This document shows positions 1 through 9,315 of a stretch of DNA of 64,000 bases, piece by piece. Source of the stretch: Pseudomonas sp. Root562. GTDB lineage: Bacteria > Pseudomonadota > Gammaproteobacteria > Pseudomonadales > Pseudomonadaceae. The stretch spans positions 62,001-126,000 of the forward strand of contig NZ_LMGK01000004.1 in assembly GCF_001427125.1 (NCBI RefSeq). Direction: 5' to 3'. The stretch's first letter is position 1. Every line of letters begins with the position of its first letter. Made by a program: the position numbers and the translations under genes. Below the pieces are notes generated by a model. The model did no database searches, had not been told where the DNA came from, and saw only the letters and a program-made list of their open reading frames with translations.

Positions 1-872
1 ATCAGTTCGGCGTTGCGCAGAACCGGTACAACCAGGCCGCGATCGCTGGAAACTGCAACGCCGACGTCAGCGTAGCCGTGGTAAACGATGTCGCCGCCAT
101 CGATCGAAGCGTTGACAGCCGGGAAGCGTTTCAGCGCTTCGGTGGCCGCTTTCACGAAGAACGACATGAAGCCCAAACGCACGCCGTTATGGCTCTTCTC
201 AAAGAGATCCTTGTACTTCGAACGCAACGCCATGACTTCAGTCATGTCGACTTCGTTGAAAGTGGTCAGCATCGCCATGTTCGACTGAGCTTCAACCAGA
301 CGCTTGGCCACGGTGGCACGAACGCGGGTCATCGGCACGCGCTTCTCGATGCGGTCGCCAGCGGCGAACACAGGAGCGGCAGCCGAAGGAGCAGCAGCCT
401 TGGCAGGCGCGGCAGCCGGAGCGGCTTTCTTGGCAGCAACAGCTGCAACCACGTCTTCCTTGGTCACACGACCGCCTTTGCCAGTACCGGCAACGGAAGC
501 GATGTTGATGCCGTTTTCTTCAGCCAGCTTGCGAGCAGCAGGAGCAGCGACTGGATCGTCTTCGCCTTCGGCAGCTGGAGCAGCGGCTTGTGCGGCGGCC
601 GGAGCAGCAGCGGCAGCCGGGGCAGCAGCAGCGCCGCCCGCCTCGATGGAGCCCAGGACTTCGTCGGACAGAACGGTGTCGCCTTCGTTCTTGACGATAG
701 CGCCCAGTACGCCGTCAGCAGTGGCCAACACTTCCAGCACAACCTTGTCGGTTTCGATGTCGACGATCAGGTCGTCACGCTTTACAGCGTCGCCCGGTTG
801 TTTGTGCCAGGTGGCAACGGTGCCATCGGCAACCGATTCCGGGAAAGTGGGGGCTTTGATTTCGATAGCCAT
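1..872 (-). CDS. sucB: Dihydrolipoyllysine succinyltransferase, E2 of 2-oxoglutarate dehydrogenase (partial, N-terminal part)
   Basis: This is the E2 core enzyme, which moves the succinyl group from the lipoyl arm to CoA. The gene runs off the left edge; about 290 N-terminal residues of a protein that is usually about 405 are present. An N-terminal lipoyl domain shows the lipoylation motif ETDKVVLEV near residue 43. An Ala/Pro linker, a peripheral-subunit-binding domain (ARKLAEENGI, GKGGRVTKEDV) and the start of the catalytic domain (FNEVDMTEVM) follow. It starts at ATG 872, 42 bp after the sucA stop, so the two are almost certainly cotranscribed. The catalytic His/Asp lie outside the window. 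Confidence 0.97.
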   Translation of the reverse strand, partial: MAIEIKAPTFPESVADGTVATWHKQPGDAVKRDDLIVDIETDKVVLEVLATADGVLGAIVKNEGDTVLSDEVLGSIEAGGAAAAPAAAAAPAAAQAAAPAAEGEDDPVAAPAARKLAEENGINIASVAGTGKGGRVTKEDVVAAVAAKKAAPAAAPAKAAAPSAAAPVFAAGDRIEKRVPMTRVRATVAKRLVEAQSNMAMLTTFNEVDMTEVMALRSKYKDLFEKSHNGVRLGFMSFFVKAATEALKRFPAVNASIDGGDIVYHGYADVGVAVSSDRGLVVPVLRNAEL

Positions 873-914
873 TATCTGTGGGTCCTTAAATTCGGTTTCA
901 GGTGCGCGAAGGCG

Positions 915-3746
915 TTAAACAGTAAAGGCCGCTTGCAGCAATTGTTCCTGCTGCTCGGCGTGCATCGATGCGTAACCGCATGCCGGTGCAGCAGAAGCCT
1001 CACGGCCCGCGTACTCAAGTACGAGAGACTTGTTGAGATTGCTGATGCTGCGACGCATGTGGTGTTGGCTGCAGTACCACGCACCCTGGTTCATCGGCTC
1101 TTCCTGACACCAAACGGCATGCTTGGCGTTGGTGTAAGGAGCCAGGACTTCTTTCAAGTCATCCTCAGGGAATGGGTACAGCTGCTCGATACGCACGATG
1201 GCGATATCGTCACGGCCTTCGGCACGGCGTTTTTCCAGCAGGTCGTAGTAGACCTTGCCGCTACACAGAACAACGCGCTCGACCTTTTTCGGGTCCAGGG
1301 CATCGATTTCCGGGATAACGGTCTGGAACGAACCTTCGGCCAGATCTTCCAGGGTCGAGATGGCCAGTTTGTGGCGCAGCAGCGACTTCGGAGTCAGGAC
1401 TACCAGCGGCTTGCGCAGCGGGCGGATCACCTGACGGCGCAGCAAGTGGTAGATCTGAGCCGGCGTCGTCGGCATGCACACCTGAATGTTGTGCTCGGCG
1501 CACAACTGCAGGTAACGCTCCAGACGAGCCGAGGAGTGCTCCGGCCCCTGACCTTCATAACCGTGTGGCAGCAGCATGGTCAGGCCGCACAGACGGCCCC
1601 ACTTGTGCTCGCCACTGGTGATGAACTGGTCGATCACGACCTGGGCGCCGTTGGCGAAGTCGCCGAACTGGGCTTCCCAGATAACCAGCGCGTTCGGCGT
1701 GGTGGTCGAATAACCGTATTCGAACGCCAGCACCGCTTCTTCGGACAGGAACGAGTCGTACAGGTCGAAGCGTGGCTGACCGTCGTACAGGTTCTGCAGC
1801 GGGATGTAGGTGCCCGCGTCTTTTTGGTTGTGCAGCACGGCATGACGGTGCGAGAACGTACCGCGGCCGATGTCCTGGCCGGTCATGCGGATCGGGTGAC
1901 CTTCGAACGCCAGGGTCGCGTACGCCATGGTTTCGGCGTAACCCCAGTTGATCGGCAGGCCGCCGGCTTGCATCTTCTGACGGTCTTCGTAGATCTTCGC
2001 GACCTGGCGCTGAACCACGAAGCCTTCCGGAATTTCCAGCAGCTTGGCGGACAGTTCCTGCAGGGTCTTCAGATCGAAACGAGTGTCGTGACGCGCGGTC
2101 CAGGCGTGGCCCAGATACGGACGCCAGTCCACGAACAACTCTTTGTTCGGCTCTTTGACCAGGCTTTTCACTACGTGCAGACCGTTGTCCAGCGCGTTGC
2201 GGTATTCGTCGACTTTCGCCTGAACACGCTCTGCGTCAAGTACACCGGCCTGGGTCAGACGATCGGCATACAGCTCACGGGTGGTGCGCTGCTTGGTGAT
2301 CTGCTGATACATCAGAGGCTGGGTACCGCTTGGCTCGTCGGCCTCGTTGTGGCCGCGACGACGGTAGCAGACCAGATCGATCACCACGTCACGCTTGAAC
2401 TGCATGCGGTAGTCGATGGCCAACTGGGTCACGAACAGGACGGCTTCCGGATCATCACCATTCACATGGAGGATCGGCGCCTGGATCATTTTCGCGACGT
2501 CGGTGGCGTACTCGGTGGAACGCGAGTCCAGCGGGTTGCTGATGGTGAAACCGACCTGGTTGTTGATCACGATGTGCACGGTGCCGCCGGTCTTGAAACC
2601 GCGGGTCTGCGACATCTGGAAGGTTTCCATCACCACGCCCTGACCTGCGAAAGCAGCGTCGCCGTGGATGGAGATCGGCAGGACTTTTTCACCGGTAGGG
2701 TCGTTGCGACGATCCTGACGGGCACGAACCGAACCTTCGACCACTGGCGATACGATTTCCAGGTGGGACGGGTTGAAGGCCATGGCCAGGTGCACTTCAC
2801 CGCCGGTGGTCATCACGTTGGACGAGAAGCCCTGGTGGTATTTAACGTCACCGGAACCGAGCTCGACCTTCTTCTTGCCTTCGAACTCGTCGAACAACTC
2901 GCGCGGGTTCTTGCCGAAGGTGTTGACCAGCACGTTCAGACGGCCACGGTGGGCCATGCCAATGACGATTTCCTTGGTGCCGTACGAGCCGGAACGCTGG
3001 ATCAACTCGTCGAGCATCGGAATCAGGCTCTCGCCGCCTTCCAGACCGAAACGCTTGGTACCCGGGTATTTGGTGCCCAGGTATTTCTCCAGGCCTTCAC
3101 CGGCGGTCACGCGCTCAAGCAAATGGCTCTTGATGTCGGCGGAGTACGTCGGACGGCCGCGCACGCTTTCCAGACGCTGCTGGAACCACTGGCGCTGCTC
3201 GGAATCGGTGATGTGCGTGAATTCAGCGCCGATGGTGCGGCAATATGTCTGCTGCAACGCTTCGTGAATTTCGCGTAGGCTCGCTTCCTCTTTGCCGATG
3301 AACAGGTCGCCGGCACGGAAGGTCGTATCAAGATCGGCATTGGTCAAGCCGTAATGATTGATCGACAGGTCTGCAGGTGCAGGACGCTGCCACAGCCCCA
3401 GCGGGTCAAGCTGGGCTGCCTGGTGGCCACGCATACGGTAGGCCTGGATCAATCGCAGCACTTCAACTTGCTTCTTCTCGTGCTCACTGCTCACGCTGCC
3501 GGCGGAAACCGGTTGGGCGCGGCGCTGGTTCTTTGCCAGCAAGACGAAATGATCGCGAATTGTGGAGTGCGAAACATCGGTGGCAGAGTTGCCGTCAGCT
3601 GGCAACTTCTGGAAGTAGGTGCGCCACTCTTCTGGCACAGCGTTAGGGTCGTGCAGGTAGAGCTCGTAGAGCTCTTCCACATAGGCAGCGTTACTACCGG
3701 ATAGGTAGGCGCTGTTCCACATGCGCTGCATCACGCTTTCTTGCAT
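915..3746 (-). CDS. sucA: 2-oxoglutarate dehydrogenase E1 component
   Basis: This thiamine-diphosphate E1 enzyme decarboxylates 2-oxoglutarate and passes the succinyl group to SucB. The 943-residue length matches the family (about 930-945). Visible hallmarks are the N-terminal segment NSAYLSGSNAAYVEELY that binds E2, GMAHRGRLNVLVN, the ThDP/Mg region HGDAAFAGQGVV with NNQVGFT, and the transketolase-like part with WEAQFGDFANGAQ. The start is the ATG encoding MQESVMQRMW. A gap of about 260 bp separates it from sdhB, but it has the same orientation, so readthrough from the sdh promoter is plausible in addition to a promoter of its own. Confidence 0.98.
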   Translation of the reverse strand: MQESVMQRMWNSAYLSGSNAAYVEELYELYLHDPNAVPEEWRTYFQKLPADGNSATDVSHSTIRDHFVLLAKNQRRAQPVSAGSVSSEHEKKQVEVLRLIQAYRMRGHQAAQLDPLGLWQRPAPADLSINHYGLTNADLDTTFRAGDLFIGKEEASLREIHEALQQTYCRTIGAEFTHITDSEQRQWFQQRLESVRGRPTYSADIKSHLLERVTAGEGLEKYLGTKYPGTKRFGLEGGESLIPMLDELIQRSGSYGTKEIVIGMAHRGRLNVLVNTFGKNPRELFDEFEGKKKVELGSGDVKYHQGFSSNVMTTGGEVHLAMAFNPSHLEIVSPVVEGSVRARQDRRNDPTGEKVLPISIHGDAAFAGQGVVMETFQMSQTRGFKTGGTVHIVINNQVGFTISNPLDSRSTEYATDVAKMIQAPILHVNGDDPEAVLFVTQLAIDYRMQFKRDVVIDLVCYRRRGHNEADEPSGTQPLMYQQITKQRTTRELYADRLTQAGVLDAERVQAKVDEYRNALDNGLHVVKSLVKEPNKELFVDWRPYLGHAWTARHDTRFDLKTLQELSAKLLEIPEGFVVQRQVAKIYEDRQKMQAGGLPINWGYAETMAYATLAFEGHPIRMTGQDIGRGTFSHRHAVLHNQKDAGTYIPLQNLYDGQPRFDLYDSFLSEEAVLAFEYGYSTTTPNALVIWEAQFGDFANGAQVVIDQFITSGEHKWGRLCGLTMLLPHGYEGQGPEHSSARLERYLQLCAEHNIQVCMPTTPAQIYHLLRRQVIRPLRKPLVVLTPKSLLRHKLAISTLEDLAEGSFQTVIPEIDALDPKKVERVVLCSGKVYYDLLEKRRAEGRDDIAIVRIEQLYPFPEDDLKEVLAPYTNAKHAVWCQEEPMNQGAWYCSQHHMRRSISNLNKSLVLEYAGREASAAPACGYASMHAEQQEQLLQAAFTV

Positions 3747-4007
3747 GCTTGGTCACCCTCGGTTAGGGGAACACCACCGGTGTCGACACCGAGCAAACTT
3801 GCAGAAGTCCGAATGCAGCGACCAAAACAAGCCACTAGGATCACACTGATAGTCCGGGTACCAGCCCGGATGCCCCTGCTTGTCTCATTTCTTCAAAATA
3901 AGAGCCGCAGCCTTATAAGCTGCTGCTCAGGTTAAAACTACGGCGCCGGTTGAAGCCTGCGCCGCAGCATCTACGGGTACAGCGGTACTACATTTGCAGC
4001 AGCTGAA
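3747..4007. other. sdhB-sucA intergenic region
   Basis: No convincing gene is present. Near 3941-3964 there is a GC-rich inverted repeat (CGGCGC...GCGCCG). On the minus strand it is followed by only a short T-run, so it may be a weak terminator or attenuator after sdhB. The stretch next to sucA would hold its ribosome-binding site and possibly a promoter, but I could not identify clear -35/-10 boxes. Confidence 0.4.
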
Positions 4008-4712
4008 TCACACGCCGCTTTGCAGCAACATGTTACGGATGTGACCGATGGCCTTAGTCGGGTTCAGGCCTTTCGGACATACGTTGACGCAGTTCATGAT
4101 CCCGCGGCAGCGGAATACGCTGAACGGGTCATCCAGCGAAGCCAGTCGCTCGGTAGTCTTGGTATCGCGGCTGTCTGCCAGGAAGCGGTACGCTTGCAGC
4201 AGGGCAGCCGGGCCCAGGAACTTGTCCGGGTTCCACCAGAAGGATGGGCAAGAGGTCGAGCAGCAAGCGCACAGGATGCACTCGTACAGACCGTCGAGCT
4301 TTTCACGCTCTTCAGGGGACTGCAGACGCTCGATGGCCGGAGCCGGCGTGTCGTTCTGCAGGAATGGCTTAACCTTCTCGTATTGCTTGTAGAAGATGCT
4401 CATATCGACGACCAGGTCACGGATAACCGGCAAACCTGGCAGAGGACGAACGATCAACTTGTTACCTTTTACAACAGCAGACAGTGGCGTGACGCAGGCC
4501 AGGCCGTTCTTGCCGTTGATGTTCATGCCGTCGGAACCACATACGCCTTCACGGCAAGAGCGACGATAGGAGAAACCTTCGTCCTGCTCTTTGATCAGGG
4601 CCAGTACGTCCAGCACCATCAGGTCTTTACCACCGGTATCGACCTGGAATTCCTGCATGAACGGCGCGGCGTCCTGATCAGGGTTGTAACGATAAACGCT
4701 GACTTGCAACAT
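4008..4712 (-). CDS. sdhB: Succinate dehydrogenase iron-sulfur subunit
   Basis: This subunit carries electrons from SdhA flavin to quinone through three Fe-S clusters. The 234-residue protein has the [2Fe-2S] motif CREGVCGSDGMNINGKNGLAC, the [4Fe-4S] motif CILCACCSTSCPSFWWN and the [3Fe-4S] region CRGIMNCVNVCPKGLNP. I chose the ATG giving MLQVSVYRYNPDQ, which has AAGGGTGG a few bases upstream; an in-frame GTG three codons earlier (4721) overlaps that ribosome site and is less likely. The start lies 11 bp after the sdhA stop, and this is the last gene of sdhCDAB. Confidence 0.97.
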   Translation of the reverse strand: MLQVSVYRYNPDQDAAPFMQEFQVDTGGKDLMVLDVLALIKEQDEGFSYRRSCREGVCGSDGMNINGKNGLACVTPLSAVVKGNKLIVRPLPGLPVIRDLVVDMSIFYKQYEKVKPFLQNDTPAPAIERLQSPEEREKLDGLYECILCACCSTSCPSFWWNPDKFLGPAALLQAYRFLADSRDTKTTERLASLDDPFSVFRCRGIMNCVNVCPKGLNPTKAIGHIRNMLLQSGV

Positions 4713-4723
4713 GGCGGCCACCC

Positions 4724-6496
4724 TTAATAAGTCCGAATCTTAGGTTCAAAAGTCGGAACAGTCTTCGGCGAGAAGTTCACAGCACGCTTGGTCACGCGCT
4801 TGTCACCCGGGAAGTACAGGGTGTGGCACAGCCAGTTTTCGTCGTCACGATCTTCGAAGTCTTCACGGGCGTGAGCGCCGCGGGACTCTTTACGAACTTC
4901 GGCAGCGATGGCCGTAGCTTCAGCCACTTCCAGCAGGTTTTGCAGTTCCAGAGCTTCGATACGCGCGGTGTTGAACGCTTGCGACTTATCGTTGATCTTG
5001 ACGTTGGCGATGCGCTTGCGCAGATCGGCCAGCTGGGCAATACCCTTCTGCATGTATTCGCCGGTACGGAATACACCGAAGTAGTTCTGCATGCAGTTTT
5101 GCAGCTCGCGACGCAGGGTCGCCACGTCTTCGCCCTCGGTACGCTCGTTCAGAGCGGACAGGCGCGCCAGGGCAGCTTCGATGTTGGCGTCGGTGGCGTC
5201 GTCGTATTCGATACCGTCGGTCAGCGCCTTTTCCAGGTGCAGGCCGGCGGCGCGACCGAATACCACCAGGTCGAGCAGCGAGTTGCCGCCCAGACGGTTG
5301 GCACCGTGAACCGATACGCAAGCCACTTCGCCCACGGCGAACAAGCCAGGGATGATGGCGTCGGCGCCGTCAGCGTCCTGAGTGATCGCCTGGCCATGAA
5401 TGTTGGTGGCAACGCCGCCCATCATATAGTGGCAGGTTGGAACAACCGGAACCGGAGCAACCACCGGGTCAACGTGTGCGAAAGTCTTCGACAGTTCGCA
5501 GATGCCTGGCAGACGGCTGTGCAGCACTTCCTCGCCCAGGTGGTCGAGTTTGAGCATTACGTGGTCGCCATTCGGACCGCAACCATTGCCGGCGATGATT
5601 TCTTTAACCATCGAACGGGCAACTACGTCACGACCGGCAAGGTCTTTGGCGTTCGGAGCGTAACGCTCCATGAAACGCTCGCCGTGCTTGTTGATCAGGT
5701 AACCACCTTCACCACGGCAACCTTCTGTAACCAGTACACCGGCGCCGGCGATGCCGGTCGGGTGGAACTGCCACATTTCAATGTCTTGTACCGGCACGCC
5801 GGCACGCAGCGCCATGCCAACGCCGTCACCGGTGTTGATCAGGGCATTGGTGGTCGAAGCGTAGATACGACCTGCACCGCCGGTGGCCAGAACAGTGGCC
5901 TTGGCACGGATGTAGGTGGTTTCGCCGGTTTCGATGCAGATGGCGATAACACCGACGAACTCGCCTTGAGCGTTCTTCACCAGGTCAACAGCGTAGTACT
6001 CGTTCAGGAACGTGGTACCGGCTTTCAGGTTACCCTGATAAAGGGTGTGCAGCAGCGCGTGACCGGTACGGTCGGAAGCGGCGCAGGTACGGGCAGCCTG
6101 CCCGCCTTTACCGTAATCCTTCGACTGACCGCCGAATGGACGCTGGTAGATACGGCCTTGCTCGGTACGCGAGAACGGCAGACCCATGTGGTCCAGCTCG
6201 AAAACGGCAGCCGGGCCTTCCTGACACATGTATTCGATAGCGTCCTGGTCACCGATGTAGTCGGAACCCTTGACGGTATCGTACATGTGCCAGCGCCAGT
6301 CATCGTTCGGGTCGGCCGACGCGATGGCGCAGGTGATGCCGCCCTGGGCGGATACAGTGTGCGAACGGGTCGGGAACACCTTGGTGATCACGGCAGTCTT
6401 GTGACCACCTTGTGCCAGTTGCAGCGCTGCGCGCATGCCGGCACCGCCACCACCAATAATGATGGCGTCGAAAGAAATCGTTGGAATGTTAGCCAT
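4724..6496 (-). CDS. sdhA: Succinate dehydrogenase flavoprotein subunit
   Basis: This is the catalytic subunit of complex II, oxidising succinate to fumarate with covalently bound FAD. The 590 residues match the family. The N-terminal dinucleotide fold reads [18 protein letters not shown], followed by the FAD-linkage region [11 protein letters not shown]. Substrate-binding and catalytic stretches include [22 protein letters not shown] and the arginine-rich [19 protein letters not shown]. The C-terminus ends [11 protein letters not shown], as in other pseudomonads. It sits between sdhD and sdhB with very short gaps. Confidence 0.98.
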   Translation of the reverse strand: MANIPTISFDAIIIGGGGAGMRAALQLAQGGHKTAVITKVFPTRSHTVSAQGGITCAIASADPNDDWRWHMYDTVKGSDYIGDQDAIEYMCQEGPAAVFELDHMGLPFSRTEQGRIYQRPFGGQSKDYGKGGQAARTCAASDRTGHALLHTLYQGNLKAGTTFLNEYYAVDLVKNAQGEFVGVIAICIETGETTYIRAKATVLATGGAGRIYASTTNALINTGDGVGMALRAGVPVQDIEMWQFHPTGIAGAGVLVTEGCRGEGGYLINKHGERFMERYAPNAKDLAGRDVVARSMVKEIIAGNGCGPNGDHVMLKLDHLGEEVLHSRLPGICELSKTFAHVDPVVAPVPVVPTCHYMMGGVATNIHGQAITQDADGADAIIPGLFAVGEVACVSVHGANRLGGNSLLDLVVFGRAAGLHLEKALTDGIEYDDATDANIEAALARLSALNERTEGEDVATLRRELQNCMQNYFGVFRTGEYMQKGIAQLADLRKRIANVKINDKSQAFNTARIEALELQNLLEVAEATAIAAEVRKESRGAHAREDFEDRDDENWLCHTLYFPGDKRVTKRAVNFSPKTVPTFEPKIRTY

Positions 6497-6499
6497 GAA

Positions 6500-6868
6500 T
6501 CAGATACCCCAGAGAATCTGCACACCCCAGACGAAGTAAGCGAACATCGCAACGCCGCATACTGCCTGGAAAAGGAAACGTACTGCAGTCGCGGACTTGC
6601 CCAGCGCCATTGGCGTCAGGTAGTCGGTCGCGATGGTCCACATGCCGACCCAGGCGTGAGCGCCCAGGGCCACGAGGGCCAGCAGACTGAAGATACGCAT
6701 CCCGTTGTGGGCGAACAGGCCGTGCCATTGGTCGTAGCCAATGCCCGGGTTCGCAGCGAGGTATCCGATCAGGAAAATGAAATAAGCCGCGAGAACGACC
6801 GCAGACACACGTTGCGCCATCCAGTCATAAAGGCCGGAACGCGAAAGGTTCGTAACGCTGGTTACCAT
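6500..6868 (-). CDS. sdhD: Succinate dehydrogenase hydrophobic membrane anchor subunit
   Basis: This small three-helix anchor contributes to heme b and quinone binding in complex II. The 122-residue protein begins MVTSVTNLSRSGLYDWMAQR and shows three membrane segments, including VSAVVLAAYFIFLIGYL and IFSLLALVALGAHAWVGMW. The conserved histidine in GAHAWVGMW is a likely heme ligand. The ATG at 6868 has AGGAG seven bases upstream and overlaps the sdhC stop (ATGGTAA), implying translational coupling. An upstream in-frame TTG two codons earlier is not preferred. Confidence 0.95.
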   Translation of the reverse strand: MVTSVTNLSRSGLYDWMAQRVSAVVLAAYFIFLIGYLAANPGIGYDQWHGLFAHNGMRIFSLLALVALGAHAWVGMWTIATDYLTPMALGKSATAVRFLFQAVCGVAMFAYFVWGVQILWGI

Positions 6869-7236
6869 ATCCAAACTCCTGCCAGAACGATCAACACCAC
6901 GGAAACGGCGATGATAATTTTCGAGCCCAGGCGGCCGCCTTCCAGCGTCTCACCGATGCCCATATCCATGATCAAGTGGCGCACACCGGCTACCAGGTGA
7001 TACAGAAGAGCGGACAGGAGGCCCCATGCTACGAACTTGGCCAGCGGGCTGGTCAAGCATGCCTTCACGTCGGCAAAACCTTCCTCGGAACCCAAGGACT
7101 TGCCCAATGCATAAAGCATGAAGCCAAGGCCCAGGAAGAGGATGATGCCGGAAACACGGTGAAGAAACGACGTAACGCCGGTGATGGGGAGTTTGATGGT
7201 CCTTAGGTCTAGGTTTACAGGTCGTTGGCTTTTCAC
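6862..7236 (-). CDS. sdhC: Succinate dehydrogenase cytochrome b556 subunit
   Basis: This first gene of sdhCDAB encodes the large cytochrome b anchor. The sequence contains SQRPVNLDLRTIKLPITG, the quinone-site region SFLHRVSGIILFLG and the heme-ligand region HLVAGVRHLIMDMG, with three membrane helices. The start is uncertain: I use GTG 7236 (MKSQRPVNL, 124 residues), because the only longer in-frame option is a TTG at 7269 that adds residues not typical of the family. The 5' leader from the predicted promoter is about 130 nt. Confidence 0.9.
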   Translation of the reverse strand: MKSQRPVNLDLRTIKLPITGVTSFLHRVSGIILFLGLGFMLYALGKSLGSEEGFADVKACLTSPLAKFVAWGLLSALLYHLVAGVRHLIMDMGIGETLEGGRLGSKIIIAVSVVLIVLAGVWIW

Positions 7237-7370
7237 GGCTTTTTTTTCACACTGAAGAGCCCCTAACAATCAGGGCAAAGTTGTTGGGGAGTGCACTGGT
7301 CAGGTAACCACCACCCAGGGATGCGACCCCCAATAAAGCAGGCCCAAAAGCCCTTGGCGGTCGGTGGCCG

Positions 7371-7399
7371 AGTATAGACAGTTAGGCTACTAATGACAA
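7371..7399 (-). promoter_or_regulatory. Predicted sigma70 promoter of sdhCDAB
   Basis: On the minus strand TTGTCA (7399-7394) and TATACT (7376-7371) are separated by exactly 17 bases. Transcription would begin near 7364 and give a leader of about 130 nt before sdhC. The placement in the sdhC-gltA divergent region supports the call; it is inferred from consensus only. Confidence 0.65.
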
Positions 7400-7513
7400 C
7401 GCAAAGACCTAACCCAAACAGCGGATTGCGCAACGGGCATAAAAGGCGTAAATGGCAGGCAATTTCGAGAAAAAAGTACGGTTAAAGCCTTCTGGAGCAA
7501 GACTTTAGGCAAA

Positions 7514-7541
7514 TTGACATTCGAATTTATCTCACTATAGT
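7514..7541 (+). promoter_or_regulatory. Predicted sigma70 promoter of gltA
   Basis: TTGACA (7514-7519) and TATAGT (7536-7541) are spaced 16 bases apart, giving a strong consensus match 58 bp upstream of the gltA ATG. A strong AGGAGG ribosome site precedes the ATG. The rest of the 363-bp sdhC-gltA gap shows no gene. Confidence 0.7.
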
Positions 7542-7599
7542 GGTGCGGGCCCTGCGTGGGGGGTCTGTCTGATGATTTCAAGCATAAATAGGAGGCCAC

Positions 7600-8889
7600 A
7601 TGGCTGACAAAAAAGCGCAGTTGATCATCGAGGGCGCAGCCCCCGTCGAGCTGCCCATTTTAACCGGCACCGTTGGTCCCGATGTTATCGATGTTCGGGG
7701 CCTGACGGCCACGGGCCGCTTCACCTTTGACCCAGGTTTCATGTCGACCGCCTCTTGCGAGTCGAAGATTACCTATATCGACGGCGACAACGGCATCCTG
7801 CTGCACCGCGGCTACCCGATCGAACAGCTGGCTGAAAAGTCGGACTACCTGGAAACCTGCTATCTGCTGCTCAACGGCGAACTGCCGACTGCAGAACAGA
7901 AGGCCCAGTTCGTCAGCACCGTGAAGAACCACACCATGGTTCACGAGCAGCTGAAGACCTTCTTCAACGGCTTCCGTCGCGACGCCCACCCGATGGCCGT
8001 CATGTGCGGCGTAGTCGGCGCGCTCTCGGCGTTCTACCACGACTCCCTGGACATCAATAACCCGCAGCATCGCGAAATCTCCGCGATCCGCCTGGTTGCC
8101 AAGATGCCGACCCTGGCAGCGATGGTTTACAAGTACTCCATGGGCCAACCCATGATGTACCCGCGCAACGACCTGACGTACGCGGAAAACTTCCTGCACA
8201 TGATGTTCAACACCCCGTGCGAGATCAAACCGATCAGCCCGGTACTCGCCAAGGCCATGGACCGGATCTTCATCCTCCACGCCGACCACGAGCAGAACGC
8301 CTCGACGTCCACCGTGCGCCTGGCAGGTTCTTCGGGTGCCAACCCGTTCGCCTGTATCGCCGCCGGTATCGCTGCACTGTGGGGCCCTGCCCACGGCGGT
8401 GCCAACGAAGCCGTTCTGACCATGCTCGATGAGATTGGCGACGTCTCGAACATCGACAAATACATCGCCAAGGCCAAGGACAAGAACGATCCGTTCAAAC
8501 TGATGGGCTTCGGTCACCGCGTTTACAAAAACCGTGACCCACGCGCCACCGTGATGAAAAAGACCTGCGACGAAGTGTTGAAAGAACTGGGCATCCAGAA
8601 CGATCCGCAACTCGAACTGGCCATGCGCCTGGAAGAGATCGCCCTGACCGACCCGTACTTCATCGAACGCTCGCTGTACCCGAACGTCGACTTCTACTCG
8701 GGGATCATCCTCAAGGCGATCGGCATTCCAACCAGCATGTTCACCGTGATCTTCGCCCTGGCGCGGACCGTTGGCTGGATCTCCCACTGGAAGGAAATGC
8801 TCTCCAGCCCGTACAAGATCGGCCGTCCACGCCAGTTGTACACCGGCTACGAGTCGCGTGACATCACCAAGCTGGAAGACCGCAAGTAA
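7600..8889 (+). CDS. gltA: Citrate synthase (type II)
   Basis: This enzyme condenses acetyl-CoA with oxaloacetate to citrate, the entry step of the TCA cycle. The 429-residue protein has the typical small N-terminal beta domain ([25 protein letters not shown] split around residues 8-32). Catalytic regions are [50 protein letters not shown] and the Asp-containing NVDFYSGI. Length and motifs indicate the hexameric, NADH-sensitive Gram-negative type. The ATG follows AGGAGG. The gene is divergent from the sdh operon. Confidence 0.98.
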   Translation: MADKKAQLIIEGAAPVELPILTGTVGPDVIDVRGLTATGRFTFDPGFMSTASCESKITYIDGDNGILLHRGYPIEQLAEKSDYLETCYLLLNGELPTAEQKAQFVSTVKNHTMVHEQLKTFFNGFRRDAHPMAVMCGVVGALSAFYHDSLDINNPQHREISAIRLVAKMPTLAAMVYKYSMGQPMMYPRNDLTYAENFLHMMFNTPCEIKPISPVLAKAMDRIFILHADHEQNASTSTVRLAGSSGANPFACIAAGIAALWGPAHGGANEAVLTMLDEIGDVSNIDKYIAKAKDKNDPFKLMGFGHRVYKNRDPRATVMKKTCDEVLKELGIQNDPQLELAMRLEEIALTDPYFIERSLYPNVDFYSGIILKAIGIPTSMFTVIFALARTVGWISHWKEMLSSPYKIGRPRQLYTGYESRDITKLEDRK

Positions 8890-8924
8890 GATCTGTCTTG
8901 CTGTAGCGAGTTGAGCTGTACCGG

Positions 8925-8957
8925 AAACGGCCTCTATTTATATAGGGGCCGTTTTTG
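8925..8957 (+). terminator. Rho-independent terminator of gltA
   Basis: The stem AACGGCC with an inner CTAT/ATAG extension pairs with GGCCGTT and is followed directly by a run of T. It lies 36 bp after the gltA stop codon. Confidence 0.85.
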
Positions 8958-9045
8958 TTAGTGAGCCTCATCGCTCAAACATCGAGGCGAACTGGTGCCC
9001 GACCCGATTGCAGACGTACACATTTCTCCCGCTAAACCGCAGTCC

Positions 9046-9203
9046 CTGTGGGAGCTTGTTTGCCAGCGATGGCGTCCTGACAACCAACCACCATGCCCCC
9101 GCAGGAGCGAGCCTGCTCGCGATTGACGTAAACGCTAACGCGGGTTGCCTGAATGCCTCCGTGTTGCCTGGACGTTTTTCGCGAGCAGGCTCGCTCCTAC
9201 AGT
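9046..9203. repeat. REP half-site followed by a REPIN (paired inverted REP)
   Basis: A single REP-like unit (CTGTGGGAGCTTGTTTGCC...) at 9046-9074 is followed by a pair of inverted arms. The arms, GCAGGAGCGAGCCTGCTCGC (9101-9120) and its inverse (9180-9201), are separated by about 60 bases. This fills most of the gap between gltA and actP. REP units of this kind are non-coding mobile palindromes of Pseudomonas. Confidence 0.85.
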
Positions 9204-9245
9204 AAATCGTGCAAATCCCGCAGATTCGGTTCGATAACCGCCCAA

Positions 9246-9278
9246 TAAAAAATGCCCCGGTCTCTCGACCGGGGCATC
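9246..9278 (-). terminator. Rho-independent terminator of yjcH-actP
   Basis: A perfect stem ATGCCCCGGTC/GACCGGGGCAT is followed by TTTTTTATT on the minus strand, 38 bp beyond the actP stop. Confidence 0.88.
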
Positions 9279-9315
9279 CTTCATTACTGCGTTACTTATA
9301 TAAAAGCATCAAGCC

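Noticed and set aside
78..3278. A 1066-codon open frame on the plus strand antisense to sucB/sucA
   Set aside because: High-GC shadow of real genes; the opposite strand encodes clear SucB and SucA with conserved motifs, and the antisense product has low-complexity Gly/Ser/His-rich sequence.
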